This document shows positions 44,705 to 56,879 of a stretch of DNA of 64,000 nt, one piece after another. Below the pieces are notes generated by a model. That model saw nothing but the letters and a program-made list of their open reading frames with translations. It was not told the origin of the DNA and did no database searches. The translations under genes were made by a program, and so were the position numbers. The DNA is taken from the NCBI GenBank assembly GCA_027627225.1, contig CM051029.1, positions 17,413,656 through 17,477,655 on the forward strand, read 5' to 3'. Each line of letters begins with the position of its first letter. Position 1 is the stretch's first letter. Origin of the DNA: Congeria kusceri (lineage: Eukaryota > Mollusca > Bivalvia > Myida > Dreissenidae).

Positions 44705-45085
44705 CATGCAGGGATTTCAGTAGATTTTGAAAACCAGAAGTCAAATTACCCCTGGCTCAAAATTTAAAGGGGTCAGCATGAAAATTTCTGGATTCCAAAT
44801 ATTCAAGTCACAGGAATTTTTTTTGGCAGAAATGTTTTATGCTTTGCAAATGGTAATTTTTGTCAATAAAGGTTAAGAGCTTTGCCAAAAAAAAAACACA
44901 TTTGTATGATAAAAAATATAATTTTTTAGTGGTTTACAAGTTGGTGAATGGAAATCAAGTAATCAAAACGATGCAAGGCAGAGTATTTGCCTGAGTCAAA
45001 AATGAGTAAATTGAAATTTGCTTGTGTCAAAAAGCAGTATTTTGCATCTATTAAAATTGCTGACATGCTTCTCAAAAAACACAAA
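44705..45085 (+). repeat. Dispersed repeat, copy 1 of 2
   Basis: CAGGGATTTCA, GAGCTTTGCCAAAAAA, GTATGATAAAAAAT, GATGCAAGGCAGAGTATTTG and AATTTGCTTGTGTCAAAAAG are all matched in order at 48,820-49,165. No coding content. Confidence 0.8.
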
Positions 45086-45320
45086 GTTAAAATGACTTCT
45101 GTTAATATATATAATAAAGAGTTAATTGTATTATCGCCTTGCTCATCTTACTAACTGACTGCTTATATTCCCATTTGAATAAATGAAAATTTTTGAACTC
45201 ACACATTTAACTTTGGGACTCATAGATTTTTAGTCCAGCGAGTCCTAGGACTCATGGCTGTGAAATTGTAAAAAAAATCACTGCTTTTGCATTAGTGGCT
45301 TCACTTTAATGTATTAGATA

Positions 45321-45581
45321 TGAAGCGTCAAGGGAAAACCAGACCTAATGCATGTGCGTAAAGTGTCATCCCGGATTAACATGTGCAGTCCGCACAGGCT
45401 AATCCGGGACAGCACTTTCCACTTGTATGGTATTTTCTGTTGCAATGAAGTCTCTTCCAAACATAAATCCACTGTAGGCGGAAAGTGCCGTCCTTGATTA
45501 GCCTGTGCGGATTGCACAGGCTAATCCGGGACAACACTTTACGCACATGCATTAAGACCAATGTTCCCACGACGCGCCTCA
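45321..45581. mobile_element. 261-bp MITE with TA target duplication
   Basis: Ends TGAAGCGTC and its near-complement GACGCGCCTCA are flanked by TA. Subterminal inverted blocks are AATGCATGTGCGTAAAGTGT and CACAGGCTAATCCGGGACAR on both sides. A TA duplication fits a mariner-like or related non-autonomous family. I know this sequence type as very abundant in bivalves. Confidence 0.85.
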
Positions 45582-45589
45582 TATATTAT

Positions 45590-48470
45590 TTTTGGCAGCG
45601 CAGCATCTATGAGATGGGTTTTACCAGAAGCATAATGAAAGGAATGTTGATTACATTTTAATGCTTAGAAACACTAACTTGTTGATGAGTGAAAGTGAGT
45701 ATTGTATTGACTATTCGCTTTAAGAAAATTAATATTTCCACCCTCGGCAACACTTTCGATACCTATTAAAACGAAAAATCATGCTTTTAATCGTTGATCC
45801 CTGAAATGTTGACTTGTCGCAAAGTCAAAATTGGAATTTTCTCCGGTGTCTCGTCTAGAAATATGCTGTGAAACATGCTAAAAATAGCATTGGAAGATGA
45901 AACTGATACAAGTGCGTAGCCAGTAACATGCCTGCGCTGGGGTTGTGTTTTGAACCAGTGTGTGCATATTGGTTTTGACACTGAAGCGTTTATTATAAAA
46001 ATTGATAATCATTACGTTTATAATATTGGTGTTGCAATATGTATGCTGATTCACGCTATTATTTTCTTGCATTGTAACTCTGTTCATTTTGCTTTGCCTC
46101 ACAAAACGTAAAATATGTGTACGTAAAACGTGTTAATGTGAATTATTAAGATTATTCAAGCAGGAGTTTCCTTTGGCCCGAGCTCCCGGGTTTTGATGCG
46201 TGAAAATGTCAAAATACGCTTGTTTGACTCGTGTGGTAATTACTTCATGCGTCACCTTTGACCCGGGGCAATTTCCGGACTTGCGTCATACAGTATAACT
46301 CGGCTGGCTTATTATCCCAATCAGTCGAACAGCGATGTCAAAGTTGATAAAAACTCTCGGCGAATATTGGTTGGAGGCGGAGTCAATCTTTAAATAGACA
46401 CTGTCCATAAGCAGTCAAGTTACCGTGTAGCTCCGCCCATTAGGCGGAGTTTTGTTGCTCAGAGAAATCTATATTGACCAATTAAAATGCATAGTTACAT
46501 ACGCTTCCAATGAAGTGAACAATCGACCTATTGGCGTAATATACATGTATCAACACTAATTAATGTACATGAGTCCGTTAGAGTATGTTTATTCCCGACC
46601 ATTAAACGTTTAAAACACAATTAACTCACCGCTTCCGTTGTTGATAATATCCACATATAGTTTAGTTTCTAAATATAAAGTCATTATTTTAAATGACTTC
46701 TTTATACTTTGGGTAAAATTATTAATATATTTCCAAAATTTGGAATCCGATTTCAGCAAAAATTCTGGCTTTTACGTAACATTTCTTATATCCGAAATAT
46801 CCAACATTAAATTTTAGTGTTCGAGTGCCATTAACACATTTTTCATAGTCTGTCACTCTGTGTAATTCATGTAAATCCTTTGTTTTCTAGAAAAGCGTGC
46901 GATAGTTATGCTGACACAAACAACATCACGTTCCATGCATGGAAAGCGTGCGTGTATCAACCATGTGCTTTACCAAATATATACATGTCATCTGGGAATA
47001 AAAACTTCGTAGTGCAAGAATTTTGAAATCTTCTTTTTGTATAAAACTTTCGTAGTGCAAAAACTTTGCGACCTTTAGCATTTGAATAATTATTTTATTG
47101 CAGTTTATTAATATACTTTAAAACTATATTTGGGGACCATAACTACGTAATATTTTTTTAGCAAGGAAAGCCTATGTTTTATTGTTGTACATGATATGCG
47201 ATTTTGTAAAAAAAAAAAAATTGTGGTATTTTAGTATGTAAAGAATATGCTAAAATCGTATTAATAATTATAATAATAATAAATAATAATAATAGATCAA
47301 ATAATAATACTAGCAGTGTTCTGGCAAGGCCGTGAAATTGCGATTTTATTGCTTATTTTTCACAAATATCGCAAAAAAATATATCTGGTAGCGATTTTTG
47401 TCGCATACAAAATTTCATGGGACGAATCGTCAAATATGCACAACAATTTGGGGACGAATATCAGTTCTCTCAAAGTATACCGACTACGAATCAAACGTCC
47501 GATTGAAATCTTCTTCCTGATTGGTTTAATTAAATATGGCGCAACAATCTAAGCCAATCGATAACACAATATGTTCCCAGGTTTAACTCTGTATCAAAGA
47601 GTATTCGTTTTGTTTTCCAAGATGGAGTCGTCTGCTGGGTCACCTAAGAAACAACGCCTCAAAGGTTATTGAGAAGAAGAAGAAAATAAAATAAATTTAA
47701 AAAAAAAGAAAAATTAATAACTTAATATAAAATAATAATTAATAAATTTAAATAATATTATTAAATTATAAAATAAAAATGATAAATTAATACAAATAAT
47801 AATAAGAAGAAGGAAAATGAATGAAAACTACCCACAAAGCATCGACTCGTGAAGGTTTACATCTGACTCTTGGGGAATTTGATTTTGACTCTTGAAAATT
47901 TGACCCCAAGAGTCATTGACTCTTGAAATTCAAAGTCGAAGGAAAGCCCTGTTAAAGTATAATTGAAAAACACAAGGCGTTAAGATCGGAAAATTGTACG
48001 GACATTACATGATGATGCAATTTATCTGAAGCATAAGAATTTTCATTCTTTCGTTTTTTAAGGAGCTTTATAATGACAACCCCAGGATAATATGAGATTA
48101 ATGTTTTTTTAACTCCCATCATACTTATTTACTTTTATTTAATGTAGGGTTCTTTTCTTGTTTTACGTGATTACTTGTATTTTTCGGCGCCCTATGATTC
48201 TTTGCATCATTGTTTTGCTTGTTATTATTTGTATTGTACTTCAAAAAATAAACACAACAAAGTATGTATACCTATAATTTTGTTTTATTTTTTCAGATTT
48301 TAATTACATACTATCTTCGAATAGCATATAAAATATGTGAACATTGTAAACAAAGCTGGCATATTGAAATAATTTGAACAGTTCGCAATATTACTCGAGT
48401 GTATCTTGTGACAGCTAGTATCTAGGGGTGGACCATATCTTGAGAATAAGGGATACACATGCCTTTGGCT
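45590..48470. other. Gene-free stretch with repeat fragments
   Basis: TAGCTCCGCCCATTAGGCGG at about 46,430 with GGCGGAGTCAAT nearby forms a short dispersed hairpin. AAT/ATA-rich runs occupy 47,260-47,310 and 47,690-47,810. An exon-like start (MESSAGSPKKQRLK at 47,622) lacks a good donor. No gene is called. Confidence 0.45.
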
Positions 48471-48474
48471 CTTG

Positions 48475-49175
48475 TTATGAAGTCACAGGGATTTCAATAG
48501 AATTTTAACTCCAGGGCTGGTATTCACAAACATTCTAAGTCTAAATTTCAGACTTGAACTCAAGAAAGGAATCCCAATAGCGAATCGACCATTATGCAAG
48601 TCACACAATAATCACATTCATCCTAAAGTGTACTACACAAACATAGGGTTATTTAAATTAAAACTTACTTTTTACCCGAAGAAATCTTACATTTTAAGCT
48701 ATTAAAATTTCAGTCTGAGTATATGTTGATAAATTTCAGTCTGAGTCTATGTTGATAAATTTCAGTTAGAGTCTATGTTGATAAATTTCAGTCTGAGTCT
48801 ATGTTTCAGGCTCAAAATGTTTGTTACTACGGACCCAGGAGTCAAATGACCCTAACCATTAAATTTTGAGGGTCAAAATGAAATTTTAAGGGGTCATAAT
48901 ACTGAAGTCAGAGCTATTTTGTTCCTGCATATTTTTTAATTACTCTGCAAATGTTGCTTTGTTTTAATAAAAATCAAGAACTCTGCCAAAAAACGCCATG
49001 AGTATGATAAAAAATTCTATGTTCATGTACTTCTGAAGTTGGCGAATGGGTAACAATTGCAACAAAATGATGCAAGGAAGAATATTTGCTCGAGTCAAAA
49101 ATAAGTGAATTGTAATTTGCTTGCATAAAAAAGCAGGATTTTGTGTATATTGAAATCACTGAGTCATTACTCCAA
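48475..49175 (+). repeat. Dispersed repeat, copy 2, with internal 26-bp tandem repeat
   Basis: The right part (48,820-49,165) matches 44,705-45,085 in order and orientation. Inside, TTTCAGTCTGAGTCTATGTT then GATAAA repeats four times between 48,708 and 48,806. TATTCACAAACATTCTAAGT near 48,522 resembles 16,806. Confidence 0.8.
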
Positions 49176-49443
49176 AATCTTCATATAAGTATGACATTGA
49201 TTTCCATGTGAAATGTAAATTCCACCCATTTTAGATGTTATGGACTTCAGAGAACAGAACATTAAATATTCCTATTAAATTCATTTTGTGTGGCAAACAT
49301 ACAACTAATATTTTTAGTATTTTCTCCATGTTTCTAGCCAAAAACCAACTACATTTTAAAGACAAGCATGAAAAAAGTAATTATGTTCAATACTGTTGCC
49401 ATGCATGTGTTAAATTATTTTCTGATTTTTGATTTTTTTTTAG

Positions 49444-49566
49444 AAACCAAACGACCCGAGATGGTGGTGCCAGGGACTGATTCTGTACAAATCATAAAAG
49501 AACAAATATCACCTAAAATTGCTGAATACACATTAAATAAAATGGGATAAAGTACAAGTCATCAGA
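49444..49566 (+). promoter_or_regulatory. 5'-UTR segment with an upstream ORF
   Basis: A pyrimidine-rich acceptor (GATTTTTTTTTAG) ends at 49,443. The segment contains a 29-codon upstream ORF (ATG 49,461, stop 49,548-49,550; begins MVVPGTDSVQIIKEQISPKI) that ends 16 bases before the main ATG and is out of frame with it. Such an arrangement can reduce main-ORF translation or require reinitiation. Confidence 0.5.
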
Positions 49567-51031
49567 ATGAATTGTGCGTCGGGAAAAAATGAAAAGCGCC
49601 CAAGTAATAAGAAGGGTAAAAGACCTTCAAAGAAGAAAAAAGGCAGTAGTAAGCAACTCAGTGATGGAACAGAGAGTTTAGACAGTGAGAACAGAGACTT
49701 GGCAAGAGAGCCTAAAGAAGAAACAAAGACCTTTGAAATGGACAGTAGAAGTGGTGAACGCAAAAAGGATAATAAAGAAAAGTATGATTTTAGTTCGAAA
49801 ATATCTCCGTCCGTGGTAGATGAAGTTTTTAAACCAAAACAAATAAATGTGATTGATCATGATATTTCAAAGCATAATGAGGCAGCAGATAAGGAAACCA
49901 ATGATACAGCAGCACCAAAGAAGATTGTTACGGCAGTTGTGGGTGAGAAAATGCCAAAGAAAACATGGGATAATGAAAGTGAACAAGTTGAGACAAATAC
50001 TGGAGATGAGAGGGACACGATTACTGTAATTAATTCGGCTAATATGGAGACAGCTACAAATGTTGGTAATGTGCTTGTGTTTGAAGAGATTGGGGAATCT
50101 ACAGATTATGTGGAAGGGGAACAGGTTGATTTAGAAACAACTGGAGATAAGGTTCTTAAGGACATTGGACAATCAAAATGTGTTGTTGATGGTGTAGAAG
50201 TACATAAGAAATTGGACTCAGATAGTGAGACTGACAGTGATGGAGTAAAAACAGCTGAAGAAAGAGATATCAACAGACAGAGTCATGAAGCCATAATTGT
50301 AGAACTCGCCAAGATAGTTGGAGGTTCAAAGATCAACAAAGTTGAAGACATAAAAGGTAGTGGCAGTGAAGAAGAAAACAGTGATGATGATATTATATTT
50401 ATTAAAATGAAAAGTGAACATGCAGATAATATAGACACAGAATTGGTTGTGGAAAAGCTTGATAGTACTCACAGTATTAAGAATTCTTCTAATAATTCTT
50501 CAGATATAGATAATCATATGTCAGATACAATAAAGGCAACTGTGATACCTGGCGTATATGCAGAGAAGAAAGACAAATCAACGAATGAGTCTGCAAAAAC
50601 ATTAAAACAAACCAGTGATAAAAAAGCACCTGATAGTAAAGATATTGAGTCTGATACAGACGATGAAGATCCTGATAATCAAAGTAAGAAAGAAGAAAAC
50701 GAAAATACAGCACTTGAAATTAATATTGACATTGACTCAACGGACGATCATCCCTTTAGCAAATATGTCGACAGATCAGCCATTGCAAATGTTTTGAAAG
50801 TGCATTCTGAACATATCGAAGAAGGTCATGACGTGGAAGTAGGAGAAGAAATAATTGTGCAATATCTGAAAAAGGCGGACAGGAAACGGTTAAAGATGGT
50901 CCTACGACCCGCTGCCTGGTCTCTCAATCATAAGATACGGCGAGTGCTCTGGTACAAAATGTGTCACTACCTGCACCGGGCCGATGATAGTGACATCTAT
51001 GCTGAATATGTGGAGGAACTCTTTCCGAAGG
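49567..51031 (+). CDS. TBC1D24/skywalker-like Rab-GAP, 5' coding exon
   Basis: ATG at 49,567 opens a frame that ends at a donor, GG|GTAATC, after 488 codons plus one base (phase 1). Residues 1-60 are Lys-rich, then about 370 residues are highly acidic and low in complexity (Asp/Glu/Ser/Asn, e.g. DIESDTDDEDPDNQSKKEEN). From about residue 420 the sequence becomes ordered, and LKKADRKRLKMVLRPAAWSL, then NHKIRRVLWYKMCHYLHR, matches the start of the TBC domain of TBC1D24 (the segment where residues pair as S-H-x-R-x-x-x-Y). The family acts on Rab/ARF6 membrane traffic at synapses and endosomes. Known members have only a short lead before the TBC domain, so the acidic extension is unusual. The plus-strand read-through past 51,031 reaches a stop at 51,060 and is intron. 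Confidence 0.75.
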
Positions 51032-53056
51032 GTAATCAGCCATTTTTTTCACTGCTTTGAGAATGAGTCCGGTACCCATTCAAATGGGAATTTCGCGACA
51101 TGGAAACGTGCAATTGGGAAAAATTTAAGAAAGACAAAACAACTTAAACTGGTGTTTTATTGGTTGAATTGTGTATTTTAATGGTGTTTATCTATACACA
51201 TACAATGTACCAGTAATTTCATGATTTACAACTTAGAATCACATTTTCTATGTATTAAACATTTTGTTACTTCCGATCTGGGATTTCGCATTGGGAATGG
51301 GTCTGTTTACAGGACACTGTAATATAAGAAAACAAAGATTCTTGAGGCCAAAATTAAAATTAACTTTTTTTTTTCTTTTCGGGGCAAAGGTGGCGGGGCC
51401 TTTCAGATGGGGGAATTTTACGGCAATAGGGGATTTTCTTTCATAAAAGCATTATTAGTAAATTTCCATGTTTATATTCTACTTTGTTATAAAACATAAA
51501 TTAATCAATTGTTTTGCTAACAATGATAACTTCTTTAACTTGGTTTGATGAAAAATTGCTGGCATATTTTACGAAAGTTCCTCTATCTTAGTCAATTTTT
51601 GTCCGATTTTGGTCTTTTTTTTTCAAAATAAAGGTTACATTCTGAGGGAAATTTTAAGGTAAATATAGGGGAAAAATATATACCTTTTAAGCAGGGGAAT
51701 GGGGCTGAATTTTGGCCCCAAATTGGCTAAAAAAAACACTGACTTTGTTTGCCATTGCTTACCTAGCCGACGAAAAGGTCCCTACTAAAAAAAAATGTGT
51801 TTGTTAAATCAAAACAGTTTTTTGAAATTCCGAATATTCTATTTTTTCTTTGGATTAAATAAAAGCTCACTCTTCTTTCATTTCGGTCATTTTCCATTGG
51901 GTTAATAAATTAACTGTATCAGCTAAACCCTTCCTTATAACTGGCCATATCAAAATGCAATTCTAATCATGTTATATCAAACTTGTGACAACAACAGGCA
52001 GGTTGTCAGCATTCATTGTCTAATTACAGATGATTGCTAGCAAGCTCTCGTTATATCAACAGACACTTGATTATATTATTAAAATCAATGTCAGTGTTAT
52101 ATGTTATATTTTGACGCTAAATGGATCATTCGTAAACCAGCTTACCCAGGAAAAGTGTGAGTAGGTTAACTGACCGCCGTTATATGACTGAAATACTGTT
52201 GTATACGGCGAAAAAATCCAAATAAAACAAACAAAACAAACATAAATGTACATTTTTTTTCCCCCCAAAAAAATGCCTACCTACCTACACGTTACCAGCA
52301 ACCTTGGGTAGGCAATGGCAAACAATTTTTTAAGGTTGGCCTTACATATGACAGACATTTATCAATTTAAACGCAGAGTGGACAAACAAAGAATAAGTTA
52401 TAATGGTAAGAGCTTAATTATTTGATATTATTGTATCCAAGGATTTTATTTCAGAGTCTCGAAATGGGGCCTTATGTTTTGGGAAAAATTTAATTATTGT
52501 AATAAATTTGGTAAAGAAGAACAAAAAATCAGCTTTGTCAACATTTTGGGAAAAGTTTAATTTTCAAGGAATTTTTCATGGGAAATAAATATGTATTTCT
52601 GTATACATCCAGTGTTTTATAAAGTGAAAAAAAAACTATAAAAAAGAAATCATGGTTAGTGGCTTTTCAAGATGTTTCAGTGTGTTTTTTCTAGCAGACT
52701 TATGGCCGAAATTGGACCCCATTCACAAATAAAAACTATTCAGATTTCAAAAAAATTTCCTCCAAAATGGACAATTGCTAGCAAGTTTAAGTTGGACTTA
52801 TTGTCTGCTTTATTATTGTTCCATGCCCCAGTTTTGTCTACACTGGTTACAATGTAAATGTCAAAAGACATATAATAATTATGTACAGTTTCAATTAAAA
52901 TTGGTTACAACAATGTGTTATATACTCCTGATATAATAACTTTATACATAATAGGTCGAAATGTTATTTTCACAAACAATGGTATTACGGCGCTCAAATT
53001 TTAAAGGCCTCGGCCCCATTCTTAAAGGACCGTGTTCAACGAACTGATGCTTTCAG
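51032..53056. other. Intron with repeat fragments
   Basis: Contains the inverse copy (51,540-51,735) of the repeat at 8,360-8,540 and a headless SINE tail at 52,134-52,250 (AGTAGGTTAACTGACCGCC, GAAATACTGTT, AAACAAACAAAAC). Nothing coding was found. Confidence 0.6.
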
Positions 53057-53367
53057 GGTGCCAGGAAGACATCCGGATCCCTGCCTTCGTAGACCCAAAC
53101 CACGTCTACAGTTTCCACCTCAACAGAAGCGGGATACGTACCGCCCGTAAGATCTTGTGCGTCATCGAACACATGTGCCCCGACATCATCAACAGTCCTT
53201 TGCTGTACTCGATAAGTTGTCTGTTTCTTCATTACATGGATGCTTCACAGTGTTATAGCTGCGTCTATTCAATGCTAAGGGAGAGAGACTCAAAGTATTT
53301 GCCAACCACGAAGGTGTCCTATGACGCTTCGAAGCTGGTGATACGAGACCTTGCAAAGAAGTATGCG
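53057..53367 (+). CDS. TBC1D24/skywalker-like Rab-GAP, second coding exon
   Basis: Acceptor CTGATGCTTTCAG and donor GTAAGT at 53,368 bound 311 bases. The phase-1 end of the previous exon plus two bases gives Gly, so the join reads FPKGCQEDIRIPAFVD. The segment then reads VYSFHLNRSGIRTARKILCV, CPDIINSPLLYSISCLFLHY and SYDASKLVIRDLAKKYA. This is the TBC1D24 pattern of P-x-FVD, Y-x-LN-x-x-G, R-KILC, PDI-x-x-CP-x-L and LLHY. The exon ends in phase 0. The rest of the TBC domain and any TLDc domain were not found downstream in this window, so either the next intron exceeds 10 kb or the gene is broken. Confidence 0.8.
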
Positions 53368-53754
53368 GTAAGTGGAAGCTTTTTTCTTCTACAGAACTTT
53401 ATCTGAAAAGTTTAATAAGAGATGATTTTTTTTGTTGGCAATACGAGAAAGGTTTCATCTTTGTCTTAGTTACGTTTTTGTATTGCTTTTTATAGGGCCA
53501 AGTTTAGCTTAGAAATTCAAAATCTGTTTGATATAAAATATTAATTATATTTTGTTGGCCTGTAACACATTTTAATAGTATTAATAGTACTGGGGTATGT
53601 GTAATTAAATAAAGTACAGGGGTGTGGAAATCCTATGCAGTGCTCCAAACAGAATTTAAAAAGGGCAGGGTGCTAATTCCTAAAAAGGGCACATTTGTGC
53701 GCGTTCATATTTTTTGCAAGTACCAGTTTGCCAATTAGGACTGGTCATAGATGC

Positions 53755-54755
53755 ACACAGGCCGATATGGGGCCCATATGGGCTTGCTAGTTAAAAACCC
53801 ACATGGTCTATCTTGATGGGACCCATATGGGCTTGCTATTTGTGACCCATCTAGACCTGCTATTTGGGGGCCAATATGGACTTTCTTGCTGGGGCTCATA
53901 TGGGCTTGCTGTTGATGACCCATCTAGGCCTGCTTGTTGGGGGCCCATATTACCTTTCTTACTGAGACCCATATGGGCTTGCTTTTTGGGGACGGACATG
54001 AGCTTTCTTGATGAGACTCGTATGGATTTGCTTGTGTGAACCCATGTGGGCTTTCTTGCTGGGACCCATTTGAGCTTGTTGGCCTGGGACCCATCTGAGA
54101 CTGATATGGGCATGACATGTATGTGGGACTTACATGGGGCCTATGTAGTTAATAAGCCCAGGCATATCACATATCAGGCCCACATGGGCTGGCTTGCCAG
54201 GACCTATATGTGCTTAATTGCTGGTTTTTTTTTGGGGACCCATATAGGGTTGCTTGAATGAGATCCATACGGGCTTGATTGCTGGGGACCCATGTGGGCT
54301 TGCTCTTTGTGACCCATATGGGCTTGTTTGTTGGGGACCCATATGAGCCTTCTTGCTGGGGCCCATATGGGCTTGATTCTTTGGAACCCCATGAGGGCTC
54401 TCTTGCTGGGACCTATTTGGGCTTTTATGTTGTTGATCCATATGGACATATTGTTCGGGACCCATATAGGCTTTCTTGCTGGGACCCATATGGGCTTGCT
54501 TGCCTGGGGACCTATATGGGCTTTCTTGCTAGGACCCATATGGGCTTTCTTGTAGTGCGCCCATTTTGGGCTTTCTTTCTGGGACCCAACTGGTTCTGAT
54601 ATGGGCAAGACCACACAAATGGGTCTCACATGCAGCCCATGTTTTTACATTGGACCAGATCAAGCCCTTTCCCAGCCCAAATGGGATGACTTTCTAGGAC
54701 CCATATGTGCATACTTGCTGGGAACCCATGTGGGCTTGTTGCTTGGTCTGATATG
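53755..54755. repeat. CCCATATGGGCTTGCT minisatellite, left part of split array
   Basis: About 30 degenerate units of GGGACCCATATGGGCTTGCTTGCT-like sequence, typical spacing 28-35 bases. It ends at CTGATATG, exactly where the CAGGGTTGGCA-ended insertion begins. Frames on both strands are repeat-derived. Confidence 0.9.
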
Positions 54756-55854
54756 CAGGGTTGGCACGAATTACCCACCCCCGGGGTTTCCTGGCGGGTT
54801 TGTACCGGTTTTTCCGGCCCCGGTCAATTCTCTAAAGTGGGTAATACTGGGCAATGCTGGACAATACTATTTTTTCTTCAGTTAATTTGCAGTTGTAATT
54901 GTTTTTCTAAATCTAAATGCTCAGTTAACTTATGTCATTAAGAAAATGACTTGTTTAGTTTTGCAGATCTAGTATATGCATAGTTACAGTATTGTAAGTG
55001 CCTGCACATATCCACTGGTTCATTCATTCATTTTTTATGGCAATGCTTATCATATATTTTCTATAATGTTTGTGAAATGATTCTGCTTGATATTGAAATA
55101 TGTCTAAACTTATTTAAATTATTCAGCCTTCTTTTTTTCTTGCATTGAACTATTCTTTTTTTGTGTAAACAATAAAACTAAGGGAGGCCTTCTCTGTCTG
55201 GACAATAATGCCAGCCTGGTCAATATTATTATGATCTGATATTGGGCAATACTGGGGATAATTGACAAATCACTTATCTTCTATTTTCATTACTTTCATT
55301 TTTTTCACTTTAATAGCAGGATAATGATAATGATGAAGCAAAGAATAAAAATAATTATTTTAATACTGATGCACAATTAACAGCAGGAATCAGTCACTTA
55401 AGGTGCCAATCAATGCATGTTTTCACGGTTTGGAGAAGGCCCCTACTAGACATGGGCCTTTGCCTGACCCCTCATTGAGATAGGTCTAATGTTTATTCAA
55501 GGGGTCCAGTTTAATTGTTTTTTTAGCACTTGCATCTGTCAATTCAATCAATGTTTGTGTTTGTTTAAGAGGGTGTACATATTGTGGATGGGTCATTAAT
55601 GATATCACCATATTATGTCATTAATTTAATGTACTGCATGGGGCTGCAATAGGGTCAGAAAGCCGCAGCGCATACTAAAATGCGGACCAATCTGCGGACG
55701 TAAATTGTGCGTTCGTTATGGTAAAGGTCGTGTTTTGAATTGTGGACAAAGAAAATCATTAAAATCTTAATTTTACAAGTTATATCTGCAAACAGGATAC
55801 ATTTGCAGTGTTTGATCGGATACAAAAACATAACAATGTGTGAAATTGTGCAAT

Positions 55855-56864
55855 ATGGGCAATAAACGCAATGAAAAAAGGAAAAATCGAAATAGTAGTG
55901 GTAACGGCGGGGACACCAGCAGAAAGTTATTGAAACATAGAGGCCCGTCCGACGAATTGGATATCCCAGTAAGTGATGTTTTAAGCCAAACTAACGCTGT
56001 ATTATACACTGACAAATGTTACAATTGTAACAATTCTTCTGACTGTGTTTGTGTGTTTTATCACGAGACCAATTGCAATAGTGCTTCAGTAACGACACAC
56101 AAAATGGCGGAAAACGTACAACAAACAAGTGTTGGAACTAAAGAGCCAACAATTAAAGATGTATTGAGCTGTCTCCGTGCTATAAGTTCTCGTATGGATT
56201 CAATGGAGAAAAAGCTAAATATTTTAGGTCAGCTTGAACAGAAAGTGTGTGGAATTGAGAAAGAACTTAAAGGTATTTGGTTAGCGTTAGAGGACAGGTC
56301 GAAGAGAGTAGAGGAGAGGATAGCAAAGTTAGAAGATAAAGTAGATGGTGCAGACATTGGTGCAGCTATGCTCGCCAGCAAAGTCGAGGAGCTGGAGAAG
56401 GCTAGAGATAGTATTCAAGACGACATGGCTTATATCAAGTCCCAGTCAATGAGGAACAATCTCATTTTTACAATCATCCCAGAGGACAATACTAACGGCA
56501 GCGAAACTGCGGAAGTGACTGAGCGGAAACTCCGGCTACATTTTCAAGAGGCATTGAAGATATCCAACGAAGTTGCTGACAGCGTACGCTTCGAACGTGT
56601 ACATAGATCGCCAGGCCAGCCTATTAACGGTAAAGTGTGAAATATTGTCGCAAAATTCACGTATTTCAAGACCGCGAATTCGTGCGCAGACAGTGGAAGA
56701 ACCTGAGTGGTTCAGCATTTAGAATGTATGAACAATTTCCACCAGAAGTACTAGCAAAGAGAAGAAAGCTTGTTCCCAAAATGAAATCAGCCAGAGACCA
56801 AGGAAAACGGGCGTGGCTAGCATATGACACGCTTTACATTGATGGCCAAGCAGTCAGGGACTAG
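55855..56864 (+). pseudogene. LINE ORF1 (coiled-coil RNA-binding protein), frame-broken
   Basis: The first ATG is at 55,855 (MGNKRNEKRKNRNSSGNGGD). A Cys-rich stretch (CYNCNNSSDCVC) follows, then a heptad-like coiled coil (roughly from LSCLRAISSRMDSMEKKLNI to VEELEKARDSIQ) and an RRM-like core (SMRNNLIFTIIPED). The frame stops at 56,638-56,640. The C-terminal domain (FQDREFVRRQWKN, FPPEVLAKRRKLVPKMKSAR) continues in another frame to 56,864, so a small indel lies near 56,630. Known LINE ORF1 proteins bind RNA and assemble the RNP. Confidence 0.8.
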
Positions 56865-56879
56865 TTTCACGCCGGAGGT

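Noticed and set aside
47622..47670. Exon-like start MESSAGSPKKQRLK
   Set aside because: Weak donor (GGTTATTG), AT-rich decay follows, no downstream exon.
53735..54885. Several 60-140-codon frames
   Set aside because: Repeat-derived translations of the minisatellite.
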